Source: Janibacter sp. DB-40
GTDB taxonomy: Bacteria; Actinomycetota; Actinomycetes; Actinomycetales; Dermatophilaceae
Assembly (NCBI RefSeq): GCF_029510815.1
Contig: NZ_CP120360.1
Coordinates: forward strand, 682,001-746,000
Length of the DNA stretch: 64,000 nt
Direction of reading: 5' to 3'
Shown here: positions 11,578-21,078 of the stretch, in pieces
Position numbering within the stretch: the first letter of the stretch is position 1
Layout: every line of letters begins with the position of its first letter
Translations under genes and position numbers: made by a program
Notes under the pieces: generated by a model
Seen by the model: the letters and a program-made list of their open reading frames with translations, nothing else
Told to the model about the DNA's origin: nothing
Database searches by the model: none

Positions 11578-11686
11578 TTTTTGATGTCACGAGCAGCCGC
11601 TGACCGCGCTGCACCCAGGGGCGCCACCGGCCGACGGTGACGCTGATCGGACCGCCAACTCGGCGGCATGACGTAGGAGGACATCC

Positions 11687-13336
11687 ATGCGAGTGAAGTC
11701 TCGCTCGATGGCTATTGCCAGCATCTCCGCGGTCGCGCTTCTCGCGACCGCGTGCGGCGGCAGCAGCGACGACAGCAGCGGCGGTTCCGGCGGCGACGGT
11801 GGCGGCGAGATCGTCGTCTCCGGCTGCACCCCGGAGAACCCGCTGATCGCAGGAAACACGGGTGAGACCTGTGGTGGGAACGTCCTGGACGTCATGACCG
11901 CCAAGCTCATCCACTACAACACCGAGACGGCCGAGCCGGAGATGGACATCGCCGAGTCCATCGAGACCGAGGACAACCAGAACTTCACGGTCAAGCTCAA
12001 GGAGGGCTACAAGTTCCACGACGGGACCGAGGTCAAGGCCCACAACTTCGTCGACGCCTGGAACTACACGGCCTACGGTCCGAACGCCCAGCAGGGGTCC
12101 TACTTCTACGCCCCGATCCAGGGCTTCAACGAGACGCAGTGCAGCGGCGAGGGCGATGACCCCTGCGCCGGTGACGGCAAGCCCTCCCTCGAGGAGATGT
12201 CCGGCCTGAAGGTCGTCGACGACCACACCTTCACCATCAAGACCAGCGAGAAGGTCTCGAACCTGCCGATGCGTCTGGGCTACACCGCCTTCGCTCCGCA
12301 GCCGGACGCCTTCTTCGAGGACCCGGAGGCCTTCGGCGAGGAGCCGATCGCGGCCGGCCCGTACAAGTTCGACTCCTGGGAGAAGAACCAGGCCATCAGC
12401 CTGAGCCAGTTCGAGGACTACGCGGGTGAGTACGCCGGCGAGACCGAGAAGATCACCTTCAGGATCTTCAAGGAGCAGGAGGCCGCCTACACCTCCCTCC
12501 TCGCGGACGAGATCGACATCATCGACGCGATCCCGGCCAACGCCCTGGTCGGCGACAAGTTCAAGTCCGACCTCGGTGAGGGCAACTACCTCACCCAGCC
12601 GAACTCCACCTCGCAGTGGATCGGCATGAACTACCACATCGACAAGAAGCTGGCGAACAAGGACCTGCGCCACGCCCTGTCGATGGCGATCGACCGCGAG
12701 ACGATCGTCAAGCAGATCTTCAACAACGCCTACGAGCCGTCCACCGGCGTCGTCTCCCCCGTCGTCGACGGGTTCAAGGAAGACCAGTGCGGTGAGTACT
12801 GCGTGTACGACGAGGAGAAAGCCAAGGACCTCTTCGAGAAGGCCGGCGGCTACGACGGCAAGCTGACCCTCACCTACAACGGTGACGGTGGCCACAAGGA
12901 GTGGACCGAGGCGGTCTGCAACTCGATCAAGAACACCCTCGGCGTCAACTGCGTCGCCTCCCCGACCGTCGACTTCGCCACCATGCTGACCAAGCTCGGC
13001 AACAACGAGCTCGAGGGCCTGTGGCGCATGGGTTGGGTCATGGACTACCCGTCCATCGAGAACTACCTCGCCCCGATCTTCAGCAAGGGCGCGGCCTCGA
13101 ACTACTACCAGTACGCCAACCCCGAGTTCGAGGAGCTGCTGACCAAGGCTGCGGCGTCGGACGACCCGGCCGAGGCCAACGAGATGTACCAGGAGGCGGA
13201 GCGCGTCATGCTCGAGGACATGCCAGCCATCCCGCTGTGGTACGGCCAGTCCATGATGGGTTGGTCCGACGACGTGGAGAACGTCAAGGCCACCCCGTTC
13301 GGCAACCCGGACCTGGCCAAGGTCACCACCAAGTGA
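11687..13336 (+). CDS. Peptide ABC transporter substrate-binding lipoprotein (family 5), system 1
   Basis: A 549-residue extracytoplasmic solute-binding protein of the OppA/DppA family. The lipoprotein signal is clear: a short basic start, a hydrophobic core and a lipobox LLATAC with Cys23, followed by a Ser/Gly-rich linker. The mature part has family-5 blocks such as FTVKLKEGYKFHDG and LRHALSMAIDRETIV. Strong AGGAGG precedes the ATG. It heads an SBP-permease-permease-ATPase-ATPase operon, and a stable hairpin after the stop probably lets the binding protein be made in excess. Peptides are the likely ligand class; exact specificity is not visible. Confidence 0.93.
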   Translation: MRVKSRSMAIASISAVALLATACGGSSDDSSGGSGGDGGGEIVVSGCTPENPLIAGNTGETCGGNVLDVMTAKLIHYNTETAEPEMDIAESIETEDNQNFTVKLKEGYKFHDGTEVKAHNFVDAWNYTAYGPNAQQGSYFYAPIQGFNETQCSGEGDDPCAGDGKPSLEEMSGLKVVDDHTFTIKTSEKVSNLPMRLGYTAFAPQPDAFFEDPEAFGEEPIAAGPYKFDSWEKNQAISLSQFEDYAGEYAGETEKITFRIFKEQEAAYTSLLADEIDIIDAIPANALVGDKFKSDLGEGNYLTQPNSTSQWIGMNYHIDKKLANKDLRHALSMAIDRETIVKQIFNNAYEPSTGVVSPVVDGFKEDQCGEYCVYDEEKAKDLFEKAGGYDGKLTLTYNGDGGHKEWTEAVCNSIKNTLGVNCVASPTVDFATMLTKLGNNELEGLWRMGWVMDYPSIENYLAPIFSKGAASNYYQYANPEFEELLTKAAASDDPAEANEMYQEAERVMLEDMPAIPLWYGQSMMGWSDDVENVKATPFGNPDLAKVTTK

Positions 13337-13361
13337 TCGGACCGCTCGGTCTGAGCTAGTC

Positions 13362-13404
13362 CACCACCGGCCGGTCACCCCTGAAGGTGGCCGGCCGGTT
13401 GGTG
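13362..13404 (+). terminator. Intercistronic hairpin after binding protein 1
   Basis: CACCACCGGCCGGTCACC (13362-13379) pairs with GGTGGCCGGCCGGTTGGTG (13386-13404) around a short loop; no T-run follows. It probably acts as an attenuator or 3' stabiliser between the binding-protein gene and the permease genes. Confidence 0.6.
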
Positions 13405-13509
13405 TGTCCGCGCTCGGGACGCCCTCGACCCGTGGGCGCGTCCCCGAGCATCTGGAAGAGTTATCCTCTGCCGGCGTCACAGCGCCACCAACACCCCTAG
13501 GAGGTGAAC

Positions 13510-14436
13510 GTGGGTAAATACATCGTCCGCCGACTGCTGCAGATGATCCCCGTCATCATCGGCGCCACGTTCCTGATCTACGCCATGGTCTTTGCCATGC
13601 CTGGTGATCCCACGGCAGGCAAGTGTGGTGAGCGGCCGTGCCCGCCCGCGTACATTGCCGAGTTCAACGAGAAGTACAACCTCAACGACCCCCTGCCCGT
13701 CCAGTACGGCAAGTACATGGCCAAGGTGGCCCAGGGCGACCTGGGCGAGAACCAGTACGGCATCCCGGTGTCGGAGGACCTGAAGGACCGCTTCACCGTC
13801 ACCGCCCAGCTGGGACTTATGGCCCTGGTCATCGAGGGTGTCATCGGCATCCTCGCGGGTGTGCTGGCCGGCCTGCGCAAGGGTGGCTTCCTGGACAATC
13901 TCGTCCTGGTGAGCACCCTCTTCGTGATCTCGGTGCCCATCTTCGTCACCGGCTTCACCCTGCAGTACATCCTCGGGCTGAATCTCGGGGTCGTCCCGGC
14001 CCTCGTGGGGGCCGAGTACTCCTTCTACAGCCTGCTCCTGCCGGGCTTCGTCCTCGGCTCGCTGTCCATGGCCTACATCGCCCGACTCATGCGCAGCAAC
14101 ATCGGTGAGAACTTCAAGTCCGACTACGTGCGCACCGCCAAGGCCAAGGGACTGAAGCAGGGACGCATCATCGGCGTGCACACCCTGCGCAACTCGATGA
14201 TCCCCGTCATCACCTTCATGGGTTACGACTTCGGAGCGCTCCTGGGCGGTGCCATCGTCACGGAGGGCATCTTCAACATCCACGGCGTCGGTGGGTACAT
14301 CTTCGAGGGGATCCACAACCGCGACGGCATGGCCGTCGTCGGCGCGGTGACCGCGCTGGTGATCATCTACCTCATCGTGAACCTCATCGTCGACCTCCTG
14401 TACGGCGTACTGGACCCGAGGATCAGCCATGACTGA
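13510..14436 (+). CDS. Peptide ABC transporter permease (OppB/DppB type), system 1
   Basis: A 308-residue inner-membrane permease. It begins MGKYIVRRLLQMIPVIIG, the usual first helix of OppB/DppB proteins. About six membrane segments are visible and the ATPase-contact EAA loop is YVRTAKAKGLKQGRI (about 205-220). I place the start at GTG 13510, five bases after AGGAGG; an in-frame GTG at 13504 overlaps that ribosome site and is less likely. Its stop overlaps the next ATG by eight bases. Confidence 0.93.
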   Translation: MGKYIVRRLLQMIPVIIGATFLIYAMVFAMPGDPTAGKCGERPCPPAYIAEFNEKYNLNDPLPVQYGKYMAKVAQGDLGENQYGIPVSEDLKDRFTVTAQLGLMALVIEGVIGILAGVLAGLRKGGFLDNLVLVSTLFVISVPIFVTGFTLQYILGLNLGVVPALVGAEYSFYSLLLPGFVLGSLSMAYIARLMRSNIGENFKSDYVRTAKAKGLKQGRIIGVHTLRNSMIPVITFMGYDFGALLGGAIVTEGIFNIHGVGGYIFEGIHNRDGMAVVGAVTALVIIYLIVNLIVDLLYGVLDPRISHD

Positions 14437-15442
14437 CAAGAAGACCCGCACCGCACCCGAGACGCCCCAGCCCGAGCGGGAGACACCCGGCGCAGAACCC
14501 GTGAGCAGCTCAGGGGTCAGTGCCGACGGTCGGCCGGTCGTCGACGACGACCAGGTCGTCGCACGGTCGCTGAGCGCGGACGCCTTCCGCTCGCTCAAGC
14601 GCAATCCGTTGTTCTGGGTCTCCAGCGTCCTGGTCCTGATATTCCTGCTGATGGCCGCCTGGCCCTCGCTCTTCACCAACCAGGACCCGCACTACGGCGT
14701 GCTCAGCCGGGCGATGCAGTCGCCCAGCACGGAGCACTGGTTCGGTACCGACCGTCAGGGTTACGACATCTACAGCCGCGTCGTCTACGGCGCACGGGCC
14801 TCGATCCTCGTGGGTGTCTTCGCGGCGTCGGGCGCACTGGTACTGGGCAGCATCATGGGTCTGCTCGCCGGGTACGTCTCCGGCTGGGCCGACGCCCTCG
14901 TCAGCCGCGTGGCGGACATCTTCTTCGCCATCCCGCTGCTGCTGGCCGGCATCATCTTCCTGGCCGCCATGCGTGAGGAGGACACGATCTTCGGCGTCCC
15001 GATCCAGGGGTACTTCGGCGTGATCTTCCAGGTCGTCCTCGTGCTGGTGATCTTCGGCTGGCCGAGCATCATGCGCCTCATGCGCTCCTCGGTGCTGCAG
15101 GTCAAGCCCAACGACTACGTCCAGGCGGCCCGGGCCCTCGGAGCCTCGCCGATGCGGATCACCCGGCGGCACATCCTGCCCAACGCGATGGCCCCCGTCA
15201 TCGCGGTGAGCACGATCAACCTCGGTGCCTACATCAGCGTCGAGGCGACCCTGTCGTACCTGGGTATCGGCCTGCGTCCGCCGACCGTGTCCTGGGGCGT
15301 GATGATCACCGACGCCCAGATCGCACTGCGGACCGAGCCCTACATCCTCTTCTTCCCCGCCCTCTTCCTCAGCCTCGCGGTCCTGGCCTTCATCATGCTC
15401 GGTGACTCCGTGCGTGACGCCTTCGACCCGAAGAGTCGCTGA
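14429..15442 (+). CDS. Peptide ABC transporter permease (OppC/DppC type), system 1
   Basis: A 337-residue permease with a polar cytoplasmic N-terminal tail of about 55 residues. The typical OppC first helix follows (RNPLFWVSSVLVLIFLLMAA), then a periplasmic HWFGTDRQGYDIYSRVVYGAR block and the EAA loop YVQAARALGASPMRITRRH (about 230-248). It pairs with the upstream OppB-type permease to form the channel. It overlaps the upstream gene by eight bases and is followed 19 bases later by the first ATPase gene. Confidence 0.93.
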   Translation: MTDKKTRTAPETPQPERETPGAEPVSSSGVSADGRPVVDDDQVVARSLSADAFRSLKRNPLFWVSSVLVLIFLLMAAWPSLFTNQDPHYGVLSRAMQSPSTEHWFGTDRQGYDIYSRVVYGARASILVGVFAASGALVLGSIMGLLAGYVSGWADALVSRVADIFFAIPLLLAGIIFLAAMREEDTIFGVPIQGYFGVIFQVVLVLVIFGWPSIMRLMRSSVLQVKPNDYVQAARALGASPMRITRRHILPNAMAPVIAVSTINLGAYISVEATLSYLGIGLRPPTVSWGVMITDAQIALRTEPYILFFPALFLSLAVLAFIMLGDSVRDAFDPKSR

Positions 15443-15461
15443 GAGCAAGGTGAGTGACCAC

Positions 15462-16463
15462 ATGAGTACCCCGACGACGACCGGCGAGCGCCTGCTCGAG
15501 GTCGACGACCTGCACGTCGAGTTCCACACCGACGAAGGCGTGGCCCAGGCGATCAACGGCGTGGACTTCTCCCTCGACGAGGGGGAGACCCTGGCGATCC
15601 TCGGCGAGTCCGGCTCCGGCAAGTCCGTGACCGCCCAAGCGATCATGGGCATCCTCGACATCCCCCCGGCGCGCATCACCAAGGGCCGCATCCTCTACAA
15701 GGGTGAGGATCTGCTGACCATGGAGGACGAGAAGCGACGGAAGGGGCGGGGACCCGATGTCTCGATGATCTTCCAGGACGCCCTGAGCTCGCTCAACCCG
15801 GTCTTCCCCGTGGGCTGGCAGATCGGCGAGATGTTCCGCCAGCACCGGGGCATGAACCGCTCCGACGCCTACGACCAGGCCGTGCGCCTGATGGAGCGGG
15901 TCAACATCCCCGGCGCCAAGCAGCGCGTCAAGGCCTACCCGCACCAGTTCTCCGGTGGGATGCGCCAGCGGATCATGATCGCCATGGCGATCGCCCTGGA
16001 CCCGAAGGTGCTCATCGCCGACGAGCCGACCACCGCCCTGGACGTGACCGTCCAGGCGCAGATCATGGAGCTGCTCCAGGACCTGCAGCACGAGCACAAC
16101 ATGGGCATGATCCTCATCACCCACGACCTCGGCGTCGTCGCCGACGTCGCCGACCGGATTGCGGTCATGTACGCCGGACGCATCGTCGAGCGGGCCGAGG
16201 TCGAGGACATCTACGCCCAGCCGGCCCACCCCTACACCAAGGGTCTGCTGGAGTCGATCCCCCGACTGGACCAGAAGGGTCAGCAGCTGTCGGCGATCGG
16301 CGGCCTGCCGCCGAACCTCACCCGGATCCCTCCGGGCTGCGCCTTCCACCCGCGCTGCGTCATGGCCCAGGACATCTGCCGGGTCGACCGTCCCGAGCTG
16401 CTCGACGTGGGCCCGCGCCGCCAGTCGGCGTGCCACTTCAGCCAGGAGGTGCTGAATGCCTGA
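15462..16463 (+). CDS. Peptide ABC transporter ATPase (OppD/DppD type), system 1
   Basis: A 333-residue nucleotide-binding subunit. Walker A GESGSGKS (about 47-54), signature SGGMRQR (about 164), Walker [12 protein letters not shown] and the switch His in THDLG are all intact. The C-terminal oligopeptide/dipeptide extension includes the Cys-rich [16 protein letters not shown] block linked to an iron-sulfur site in this subfamily. The ATG at 15462 follows AAGGTGAG; GTG 15450 is a weaker alternative. It overlaps the next ATPase gene by eight bases. Confidence 0.93.
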   Translation: MSTPTTTGERLLEVDDLHVEFHTDEGVAQAINGVDFSLDEGETLAILGESGSGKSVTAQAIMGILDIPPARITKGRILYKGEDLLTMEDEKRRKGRGPDVSMIFQDALSSLNPVFPVGWQIGEMFRQHRGMNRSDAYDQAVRLMERVNIPGAKQRVKAYPHQFSGGMRQRIMIAMAIALDPKVLIADEPTTALDVTVQAQIMELLQDLQHEHNMGMILITHDLGVVADVADRIAVMYAGRIVERAEVEDIYAQPAHPYTKGLLESIPRLDQKGQQLSAIGGLPPNLTRIPPGCAFHPRCVMAQDICRVDRPELLDVGPRRQSACHFSQEVLNA

Positions 16464-17613
16464 TCATGACGTCATCCTCAAGGCCACGGGCCTGAAGAAG
16501 CACTACCCGATCAAGGGCGGCGTCCTGCGCCGCACGGTCGGCCACGTCCGCGCGGTCGACGGAGTCGACTTCGAGCTGCGACGCGGCGAGACACTCGGTG
16601 TCGTGGGCGAGTCCGGCTGTGGCAAGTCCACGCTGGGTCGGCTGCTGATGCGGCTGGAGGAGCCGACCGAGGGCTCGATCGAGTTCGACGGCACGGACAT
16701 GTTCAAGCAGTCGGGGGCGGAGATGCGGCGCCTGCGGCGCGACATCCAGATCGTCTTCCAGGACCCCTACACCTCCCTCAACCCACGGCGCACCGTCGGT
16801 GAGATCGTCGCCGAGCCCTTCGAGATCCACACCGACGTCGTGCCGAAGGACAAGCGGCGTGCACGCGTGCAGGAGCTCCTCGAGCTCGTCGGTCTCAACC
16901 CCGAGCACGTCAACCGCTACCCGCACCAGTTCTCCGGCGGTCAGCGCCAGCGCATCGGCATCGCCCGCGGCATCGCGCTGAACCCGAAGGTCCTGATCTG
17001 TGACGAGCCGGTCTCGGCCCTGGACGTCTCCGTCCAGGCACAGGTGATCAACCTGATGGAGAAGCTGCAGGACGAGCTGGGCCTGTCCTACGTCTTCATC
17101 GCCCACGACCTGTCGGTCGTGCGGCACATCTCCGACCGGGTCGCCGTGATGTACCTCGGCAAGATGGTCGAGATCGGGGACGAGGACGACATCTACTCCC
17201 GGCCGACGCACCCGTACACGCAGGCGCTGCTGTCCGCAGTGCCCGTGCCCGACCCCACGTTGCGGGGCAAGCGCGACCAGATCGTGCTGCAGGGCGACGT
17301 CCCCTCGCCGGCCAACCCGCCGGCCGGGTGCCGTTTTCACACCCGCTGCTGGAAGGCGCAGGACATCTGCAAGGTCGAGCCGCCGCCGGAGCTCATCCCG
17401 CGCCCGGACGGCGTCGGCGAGCACGACTCCCGGTGCCACTTCGCCGAGCCGAAGGTCATCGTCGAGACCGAGGACCTCACCGGCAAGGACCAGCGAAGCT
17501 TGTTCGCCGGGCAGGGGGACGTCGACACGAGCGACGTCCTGGCCGAGGGACAGACCGGCGGCCCGACCGCGGGGCCGCACGTCGAGACCTCCAGCGCAGG
17601 CTCAGGTCACTGA
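16456..17613 (+). CDS. Peptide ABC transporter ATPase (OppF/DppF type), system 1
   Basis: The second nucleotide-binding subunit, 385 residues. It has Walker A GESGCGKS (about 51-58), signature SGGQRQR (about 160), Walker [11 protein letters not shown] and switch AHDLS. The N-terminal [24 protein letters not shown] block and the GCRFHTRC region after residue 290 are typical of OppF. A polar tail of some 60 residues follows the Cys block and is longer than usual. It is the last gene of the operon and is followed by a good terminator. Confidence 0.93.
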   Translation: MPDHDVILKATGLKKHYPIKGGVLRRTVGHVRAVDGVDFELRRGETLGVVGESGCGKSTLGRLLMRLEEPTEGSIEFDGTDMFKQSGAEMRRLRRDIQIVFQDPYTSLNPRRTVGEIVAEPFEIHTDVVPKDKRRARVQELLELVGLNPEHVNRYPHQFSGGQRQRIGIARGIALNPKVLICDEPVSALDVSVQAQVINLMEKLQDELGLSYVFIAHDLSVVRHISDRVAVMYLGKMVEIGDEDDIYSRPTHPYTQALLSAVPVPDPTLRGKRDQIVLQGDVPSPANPPAGCRFHTRCWKAQDICKVEPPPELIPRPDGVGEHDSRCHFAEPKVIVETEDLTGKDQRSLFAGQGDVDTSDVLAEGQTGGPTAGPHVETSSAGSGH

Positions 17614-17633
17614 CGAGCTCCGCCCACACCACG

Positions 17634-17664
17634 GCGCCCCCACTCGGTCATCGGGTGGGGGCGC
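17634..17664 (+). terminator. Terminator of opp operon 1
   Basis: GCGCCCCCAC (17634-17643) and GTGGGGGCGC (17655-17664) form a perfect 10-bp stem with an 11-base loop, 20 bases after the last stop codon. TGTCGTTC follows. This is a typical GC-rich actinobacterial terminator without a long T-run. Confidence 0.75.
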
Positions 17665-17693
17665 TGTCGTTCCCGCCCCCGGCGCACACCCAA

Positions 17694-17851
17694 CCCTTCG
17701 CAACTGCTCAGGCTCCTGCGACGGTTCGGCCCATCCCTTCGCAACTGCTTAGGCTCCTGCGACAGTTCGGCCCATCCCTTCGCAACTGCTTAGGCTCTTG
17801 CGACAGTTCGGGCCCCTCCCTTCGCAACTGCTTAGGCTTTTGCGAAGGCAG
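17694..17851 (+). repeat. Four tandem 41-bp repeats containing CGCA...TTAG...TGCG palindromes
   Basis: Units start at 17694, 17735, 17776 and 17818 (period 41, 41, 42), each opening CCCTTCGCAACTGC. Each carries an imperfect palindrome with a left arm CGCAACTGC, a core TTAG (TCAG in the first unit) and a right arm that drifts from GCTCCTGCG through GCTCTTGCG to GCTTTTGCG. The array fills the gap between the two convergent opp operons. Related single or paired copies occur at 37691-37765 and 53282-53335. Confidence 0.85.
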
Positions 17852-17882
17852 CGCACGTGCGCAGAGGGAGAGTCGGGTCGGG

Positions 17883-19043
17883 TCAGGCGAAGGGGAGGTC
17901 CTCGGTGAGTCGCTCCGCCTCCTGCCTCGCGGCGAGCTCGGCGCCGGTCTCATCGGCCTCGGGGGTGACCTCGTGCGCCTGGATGCGGCCGGCGGCGATG
18001 TCCTCGGCCCAGTGGCAGGCGACCTTGTGACCGCTGCCCGCACCGTCGATGTCGACGACCCGCAGCTGCGGCCGCTCGGTGTCGCACAGCGACTCCTGGC
18101 GCCACGGGCACCGCGTGTGGAAGCGGCACCCCGACGGGGGGTTGGCCGGTGACGGGAGGTCGCCGGTGAGCAGGATCTGCTCACGGGAGTCCTCGACGAC
18201 CGGGTCCGGCACCGGGATGGCGGACAGCAGCGCACGCGTGTAGGGGTGCAGGGGAGTGGTGTAGAGGTCGTCGGCGTCGGCCTCCTCGACGATCCCGCCG
18301 AGGTACATCACCCCGACCCGGTCGGAGATGTGGCGGACGACGGCGAGGTCGTGGGCGATCACGAGGTAGGTCAACCCGTAGCGCTCCTGCAGGTCGGACA
18401 GCAGGTTGATCACCTGCGCCTGCACGGAGACGTCCAGGGCCGAGACCGGCTCGTCGGCCACGATCAGCTCCGGCTCGACGCTCAGGGCCCGCGCGATGCC
18501 GACGCGCTGGCGCTGACCACCGGAGAACTCGTGCGGGTACTTCTTCAGGGCGGCCGTGGGCAGGCCCACGTCCTTCAGCAGCTGGCGCAGGCGGGGGCCG
18601 GCGTCCTTGGCGTCCTTGACGATGCCGTGGGCGCGCATCCCCTCGACGAGCAGCGCCTCGACGCTCTGTCGTGGGTCCAGGCTGCCCATCGGGTCCTGGA
18701 AGATCATCTGCAGGTCCCGCCGTCGACGCCGCAGCTCCTCGCCCTTGAGCGTGCTGATCGCCTCCCCGTCGAAGGTGACGGTTCCCTCGGTCGCCGGCTC
18801 GAGGTGCAGGATCGCCCGCCCCAGGGTCGACTTGCCGCAACCGGACTCGCCGACGAGACCGTAGGTCTCACCCCGTCGGATCTGCAGGTCGACGCCGTCG
18901 ACCGCGTAGACGTGCCCGACGACGCGGTCGAAGATCACTCCCTTCGTGATGGGGAAGTGGACCTTGAGATCGTGCACGTCGACGAGCACGTCGCCGTCCT
19001 CGTGCTCGGGACCGGCGGCTCTCGTCGTGGCGTCGGTGCTCAT
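17883..19043 (-). CDS. Peptide ABC transporter ATPase (OppF/DppF type), system 2
   Basis: A 386-residue ATPase subunit of the second peptide transporter, last gene of a leftward operon. It has HFPITKGVIFDRVVGHVYAVDGVDL near the start, Walker A GESGCGKS, signature SGGQRQR, Walker [11 protein letters not shown] and AHDLA. The GCRFHTRC Cys block lies near the C-terminus, with a long acidic tail after it. I use the ATG at 19043, which overlaps the OppD-type stop by four bases; upstream reading frame is open but lies inside that gene. It is a paralogue of the ATPase at 16456-17613, not a copy. Confidence 0.92.
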   Translation of the reverse strand: MSTDATTRAAGPEHEDGDVLVDVHDLKVHFPITKGVIFDRVVGHVYAVDGVDLQIRRGETYGLVGESGCGKSTLGRAILHLEPATEGTVTFDGEAISTLKGEELRRRRRDLQMIFQDPMGSLDPRQSVEALLVEGMRAHGIVKDAKDAGPRLRQLLKDVGLPTAALKKYPHEFSGGQRQRVGIARALSVEPELIVADEPVSALDVSVQAQVINLLSDLQERYGLTYLVIAHDLAVVRHISDRVGVMYLGGIVEEADADDLYTTPLHPYTRALLSAIPVPDPVVEDSREQILLTGDLPSPANPPSGCRFHTRCPWRQESLCDTERPQLRVVDIDGAGSGHKVACHWAEDIAAGRIQAHEVTPEADETGAELAARQEAERLTEDLPFA

Positions 19044-20083
19044 CGGACCTCCTCGGTCGTGGCGCCCTCGGCGGGCGAAGGGGTGCCGGCCAGCGGGTTG
19101 AAGCAGCGCAGCGCCCGGTGGTCGTCGGTGACCGCGAGGTCGGGGGTGACCTCCAGGCAACGGTCGATCGCGTTGGCGCACCGGGGGGCGAAGGCGCACG
19201 AGCTGGTCCACGGCAGGTTGTCCGCGACCGACCCCGGGACGGGGTTGAGGCGTGCACCCCGGTCGCCGTCGAGGCTGGGGACGCTGGCGAGCAGGCCCCC
19301 GGTGTACGGGTGGCGGGGCTCGGCGAAGAGCGCATGGCGCTCGGCGCGCTCGACGAGGCGTCCGCCGTAGAGGACGTTGATCTCGTCGCAGAGGCCGGCG
19401 ACGACCCCGAGGTCGTGGGTGATCATGATCAGCGCCGTCCCGGTGTCCTCCACGAGGTCACGCAGCAGCGCCAGGATCTGCGCCTGGATCGTCACATCGA
19501 GTGCCGTCGTCGGCTCGTCGGCGATGAGCAGGCGGGGCTCGCAGGCGAGCGCCATCGCGATGAGGGCGCGTTGCCGCATGCCGCCGGACAGCTGGTGCGG
19601 GTAGTCGGTGAGACGACGGTCCGGGTCGGGGATGCCGACCTTGTCGAGCATGTCCCGGGCGCGCGGCTTGGCAGCCCGGCGCGACAGGCCCCGGTGCCGC
19701 TCGAGGACCTCGCTGACCTGACGGCCGATCGGCACGACGGGGTTCAGCGAGGACAGGGGGTCCTGGAAGATCATGCTGATCTCCCGGCCCCGCTTCGCCC
19801 GCAGCTCCTTCTCCGGCATCGCGAGCAGGTCCTGGCCGTCGTAGGAGACCGTGCCGGTGACCTCGTTGCCGTGCGGGGGCAGCAGGCCCATGATCGCCAG
19901 GGAGGTGACCGACTTGCCGCAGCCCGACTCGCCGACGAGGCCGACGGTCTGGCCCGGCCGCACGTCGAAGCTGAGCCCGTCGACGGCGGCGAAGGATTCC
20001 TGGTTCCTGCGTCCGAAGGAGACCGTGAGGTCCCGCACGGACAGCAGGGGCTCTTGGGAGTGGGTCGTCGTCATGGTGGTCAC
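19040..20083 (-). CDS. Peptide ABC transporter ATPase (OppD/DppD type), system 2
   Basis: A 347-residue ATPase subunit with Walker A GESGCGKS (about 54), signature SGGMRQR, Walker [11 protein letters not shown] and THDLG. The OppD C-terminal block [15 protein letters not shown] is present. Start choice: GTG 20083 overlaps the permease stop (GTGA), and ATG 20074 three codons later is equally plausible since neither has a strong ribosome site. It couples to the OppF-type gene by a four-base overlap. Confidence 0.92.
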   Translation of the reverse strand: MTTMTTTHSQEPLLSVRDLTVSFGRRNQESFAAVDGLSFDVRPGQTVGLVGESGCGKSVTSLAIMGLLPPHGNEVTGTVSYDGQDLLAMPEKELRAKRGREISMIFQDPLSSLNPVVPIGRQVSEVLERHRGLSRRAAKPRARDMLDKVGIPDPDRRLTDYPHQLSGGMRQRALIAMALACEPRLLIADEPTTALDVTIQAQILALLRDLVEDTGTALIMITHDLGVVAGLCDEINVLYGGRLVERAERHALFAEPRHPYTGGLLASVPSLDGDRGARLNPVPGSVADNLPWTSSCAFAPRCANAIDRCLEVTPDLAVTDDHRALRCFNPLAGTPSPAEGATTEEVR

Positions 20084-21078
20084 CGTCGGCTCTTGGGGTC
20101 GAGTGCCTCGCGCAGCGACTCACCCATGAGGGTGAAGCCGAGTGCGACGACGATGATGCACGCCGCCGGGTAGAACGCCAGGTGGGGGTTGTCGTAGATG
20201 TACTGCTGGGCCTGGCCGAGCATCTGGCCCCACTCGGGCTGGGAGTCGTCGGGGTTGCCGAGGCCGAGGAAGGACAGGGCGGCCGCATCGATGATCGCGG
20301 TCGCGAGCACGAGCGTCGACTGCACGATGACCGGGCCGAGGGAGTTGGGCAGCATGTGCCGCAGCACGATCGCCCGACGGCGGACACCCAGCGCCCGCGC
20401 CGCCAGGACGTGGTCCTTGCTGCGCTCGGCGAGCATGGAGCCGCGCAGCAGGCGGGCGAAGATCGGGACCTGCACGGCGCCGACGGCGATGATCACCGTC
20501 CACTGGCTGGGCTCGGCGGCGATGACGGCGATGGACATCGCGAGCAGCAGCGAGGGGATCGAGAGCATCACGTCGACGACCCGCATGACCACCGAGTCGA
20601 CCCACCCGCCGAAGGCACCGGCGATGGTGCCCAGGAGGACGCCGCCGGTGAGCCCGCCCAGGGTGGCCAGGACGCCGACCATCAGGGTCTGGCGGCTGCC
20701 GATGAGCAGCCGCGAGAGCAGGTCGCGTCCCTTCGGGTCCCCACCGAGGGGGTGGCCCGGCTGCGGGTCGGGGACGGGATTGGTCTGCTGGCTGATCTGG
20801 TCCTTGAGGATCCACTCGGCCGGGTCGTGCGGGGCCAGCAGCGGCGAGATGGTCGCGAGCACGACGAACACCACGGTGATGCCCAGACCGAGCAGGAAGA
20901 TCGGGTTGCGGCGCAGCCGGTGCCACGCCGAGGCGATGAGCGACACGCCGGCGCCCTCGTCGATGGCGCCCGCCTCGTCGACGGTCGCCGTGGTCGTACC
21001 GCTCGCGGCGAGGTCGTCGATGCGTTGCTTGCGTCGCGCGCCGGGGCCCCGTCGGGGGCCGTTGTCGGACGAAGTCAT
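20080..21078 (-). CDS. Peptide ABC transporter permease (OppC/DppC type), system 2
   Basis: A 332-residue permease. A cytoplasmic tail of about 55 residues precedes the first helix (RRNPIFLLGLGITVVFVVLA), and HPLGGDPKGRDLLSRLLIGSR is the expected periplasmic block. The EAA loop is VLAARALGVRRRAIVLRH (about 233-250). The start ATG overlaps the OppB-type stop by one base (TGATG). It is most similar in layout to the OppC-type gene at 14429, but the sequences are clearly diverged, so the two systems are old paralogues. Confidence 0.92.
   Translation of the reverse strand: MTSSDNGPRRGPGARRKQRIDDLAASGTTTATVDEAGAIDEGAGVSLIASAWHRLRRNPIFLLGLGITVVFVVLATISPLLAPHDPAEWILKDQISQQTNPVPDPQPGHPLGGDPKGRDLLSRLLIGSRQTLMVGVLATLGGLTGGVLLGTIAGAFGGWVDSVVMRVVDVMLSIPSLLLAMSIAVIAAEPSQWTVIIAVGAVQVPIFARLLRGSMLAERSKDHVLAARALGVRRRAIVLRHMLPNSLGPVIVQSTLVLATAIIDAAALSFLGLGNPDDSQPEWGQMLGQAQQYIYDNPHLAFYPAACIIVVALGFTLMGESLREALDPKSRR

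Noticed and set aside
17694-17851. CRISPR-like array
   Set aside because: The units are directly adjacent 41-mers with no unique spacers of regular length and no cas genes nearby; it is a tandem palindromic repeat.
17328-18152. Plus-strand frame spanning the opp 1 terminator and the 41-bp repeats
   Set aside because: It begins inside the OppF-type gene in another frame and crosses the terminator; the repeated peptides merely translate the DNA repeat.
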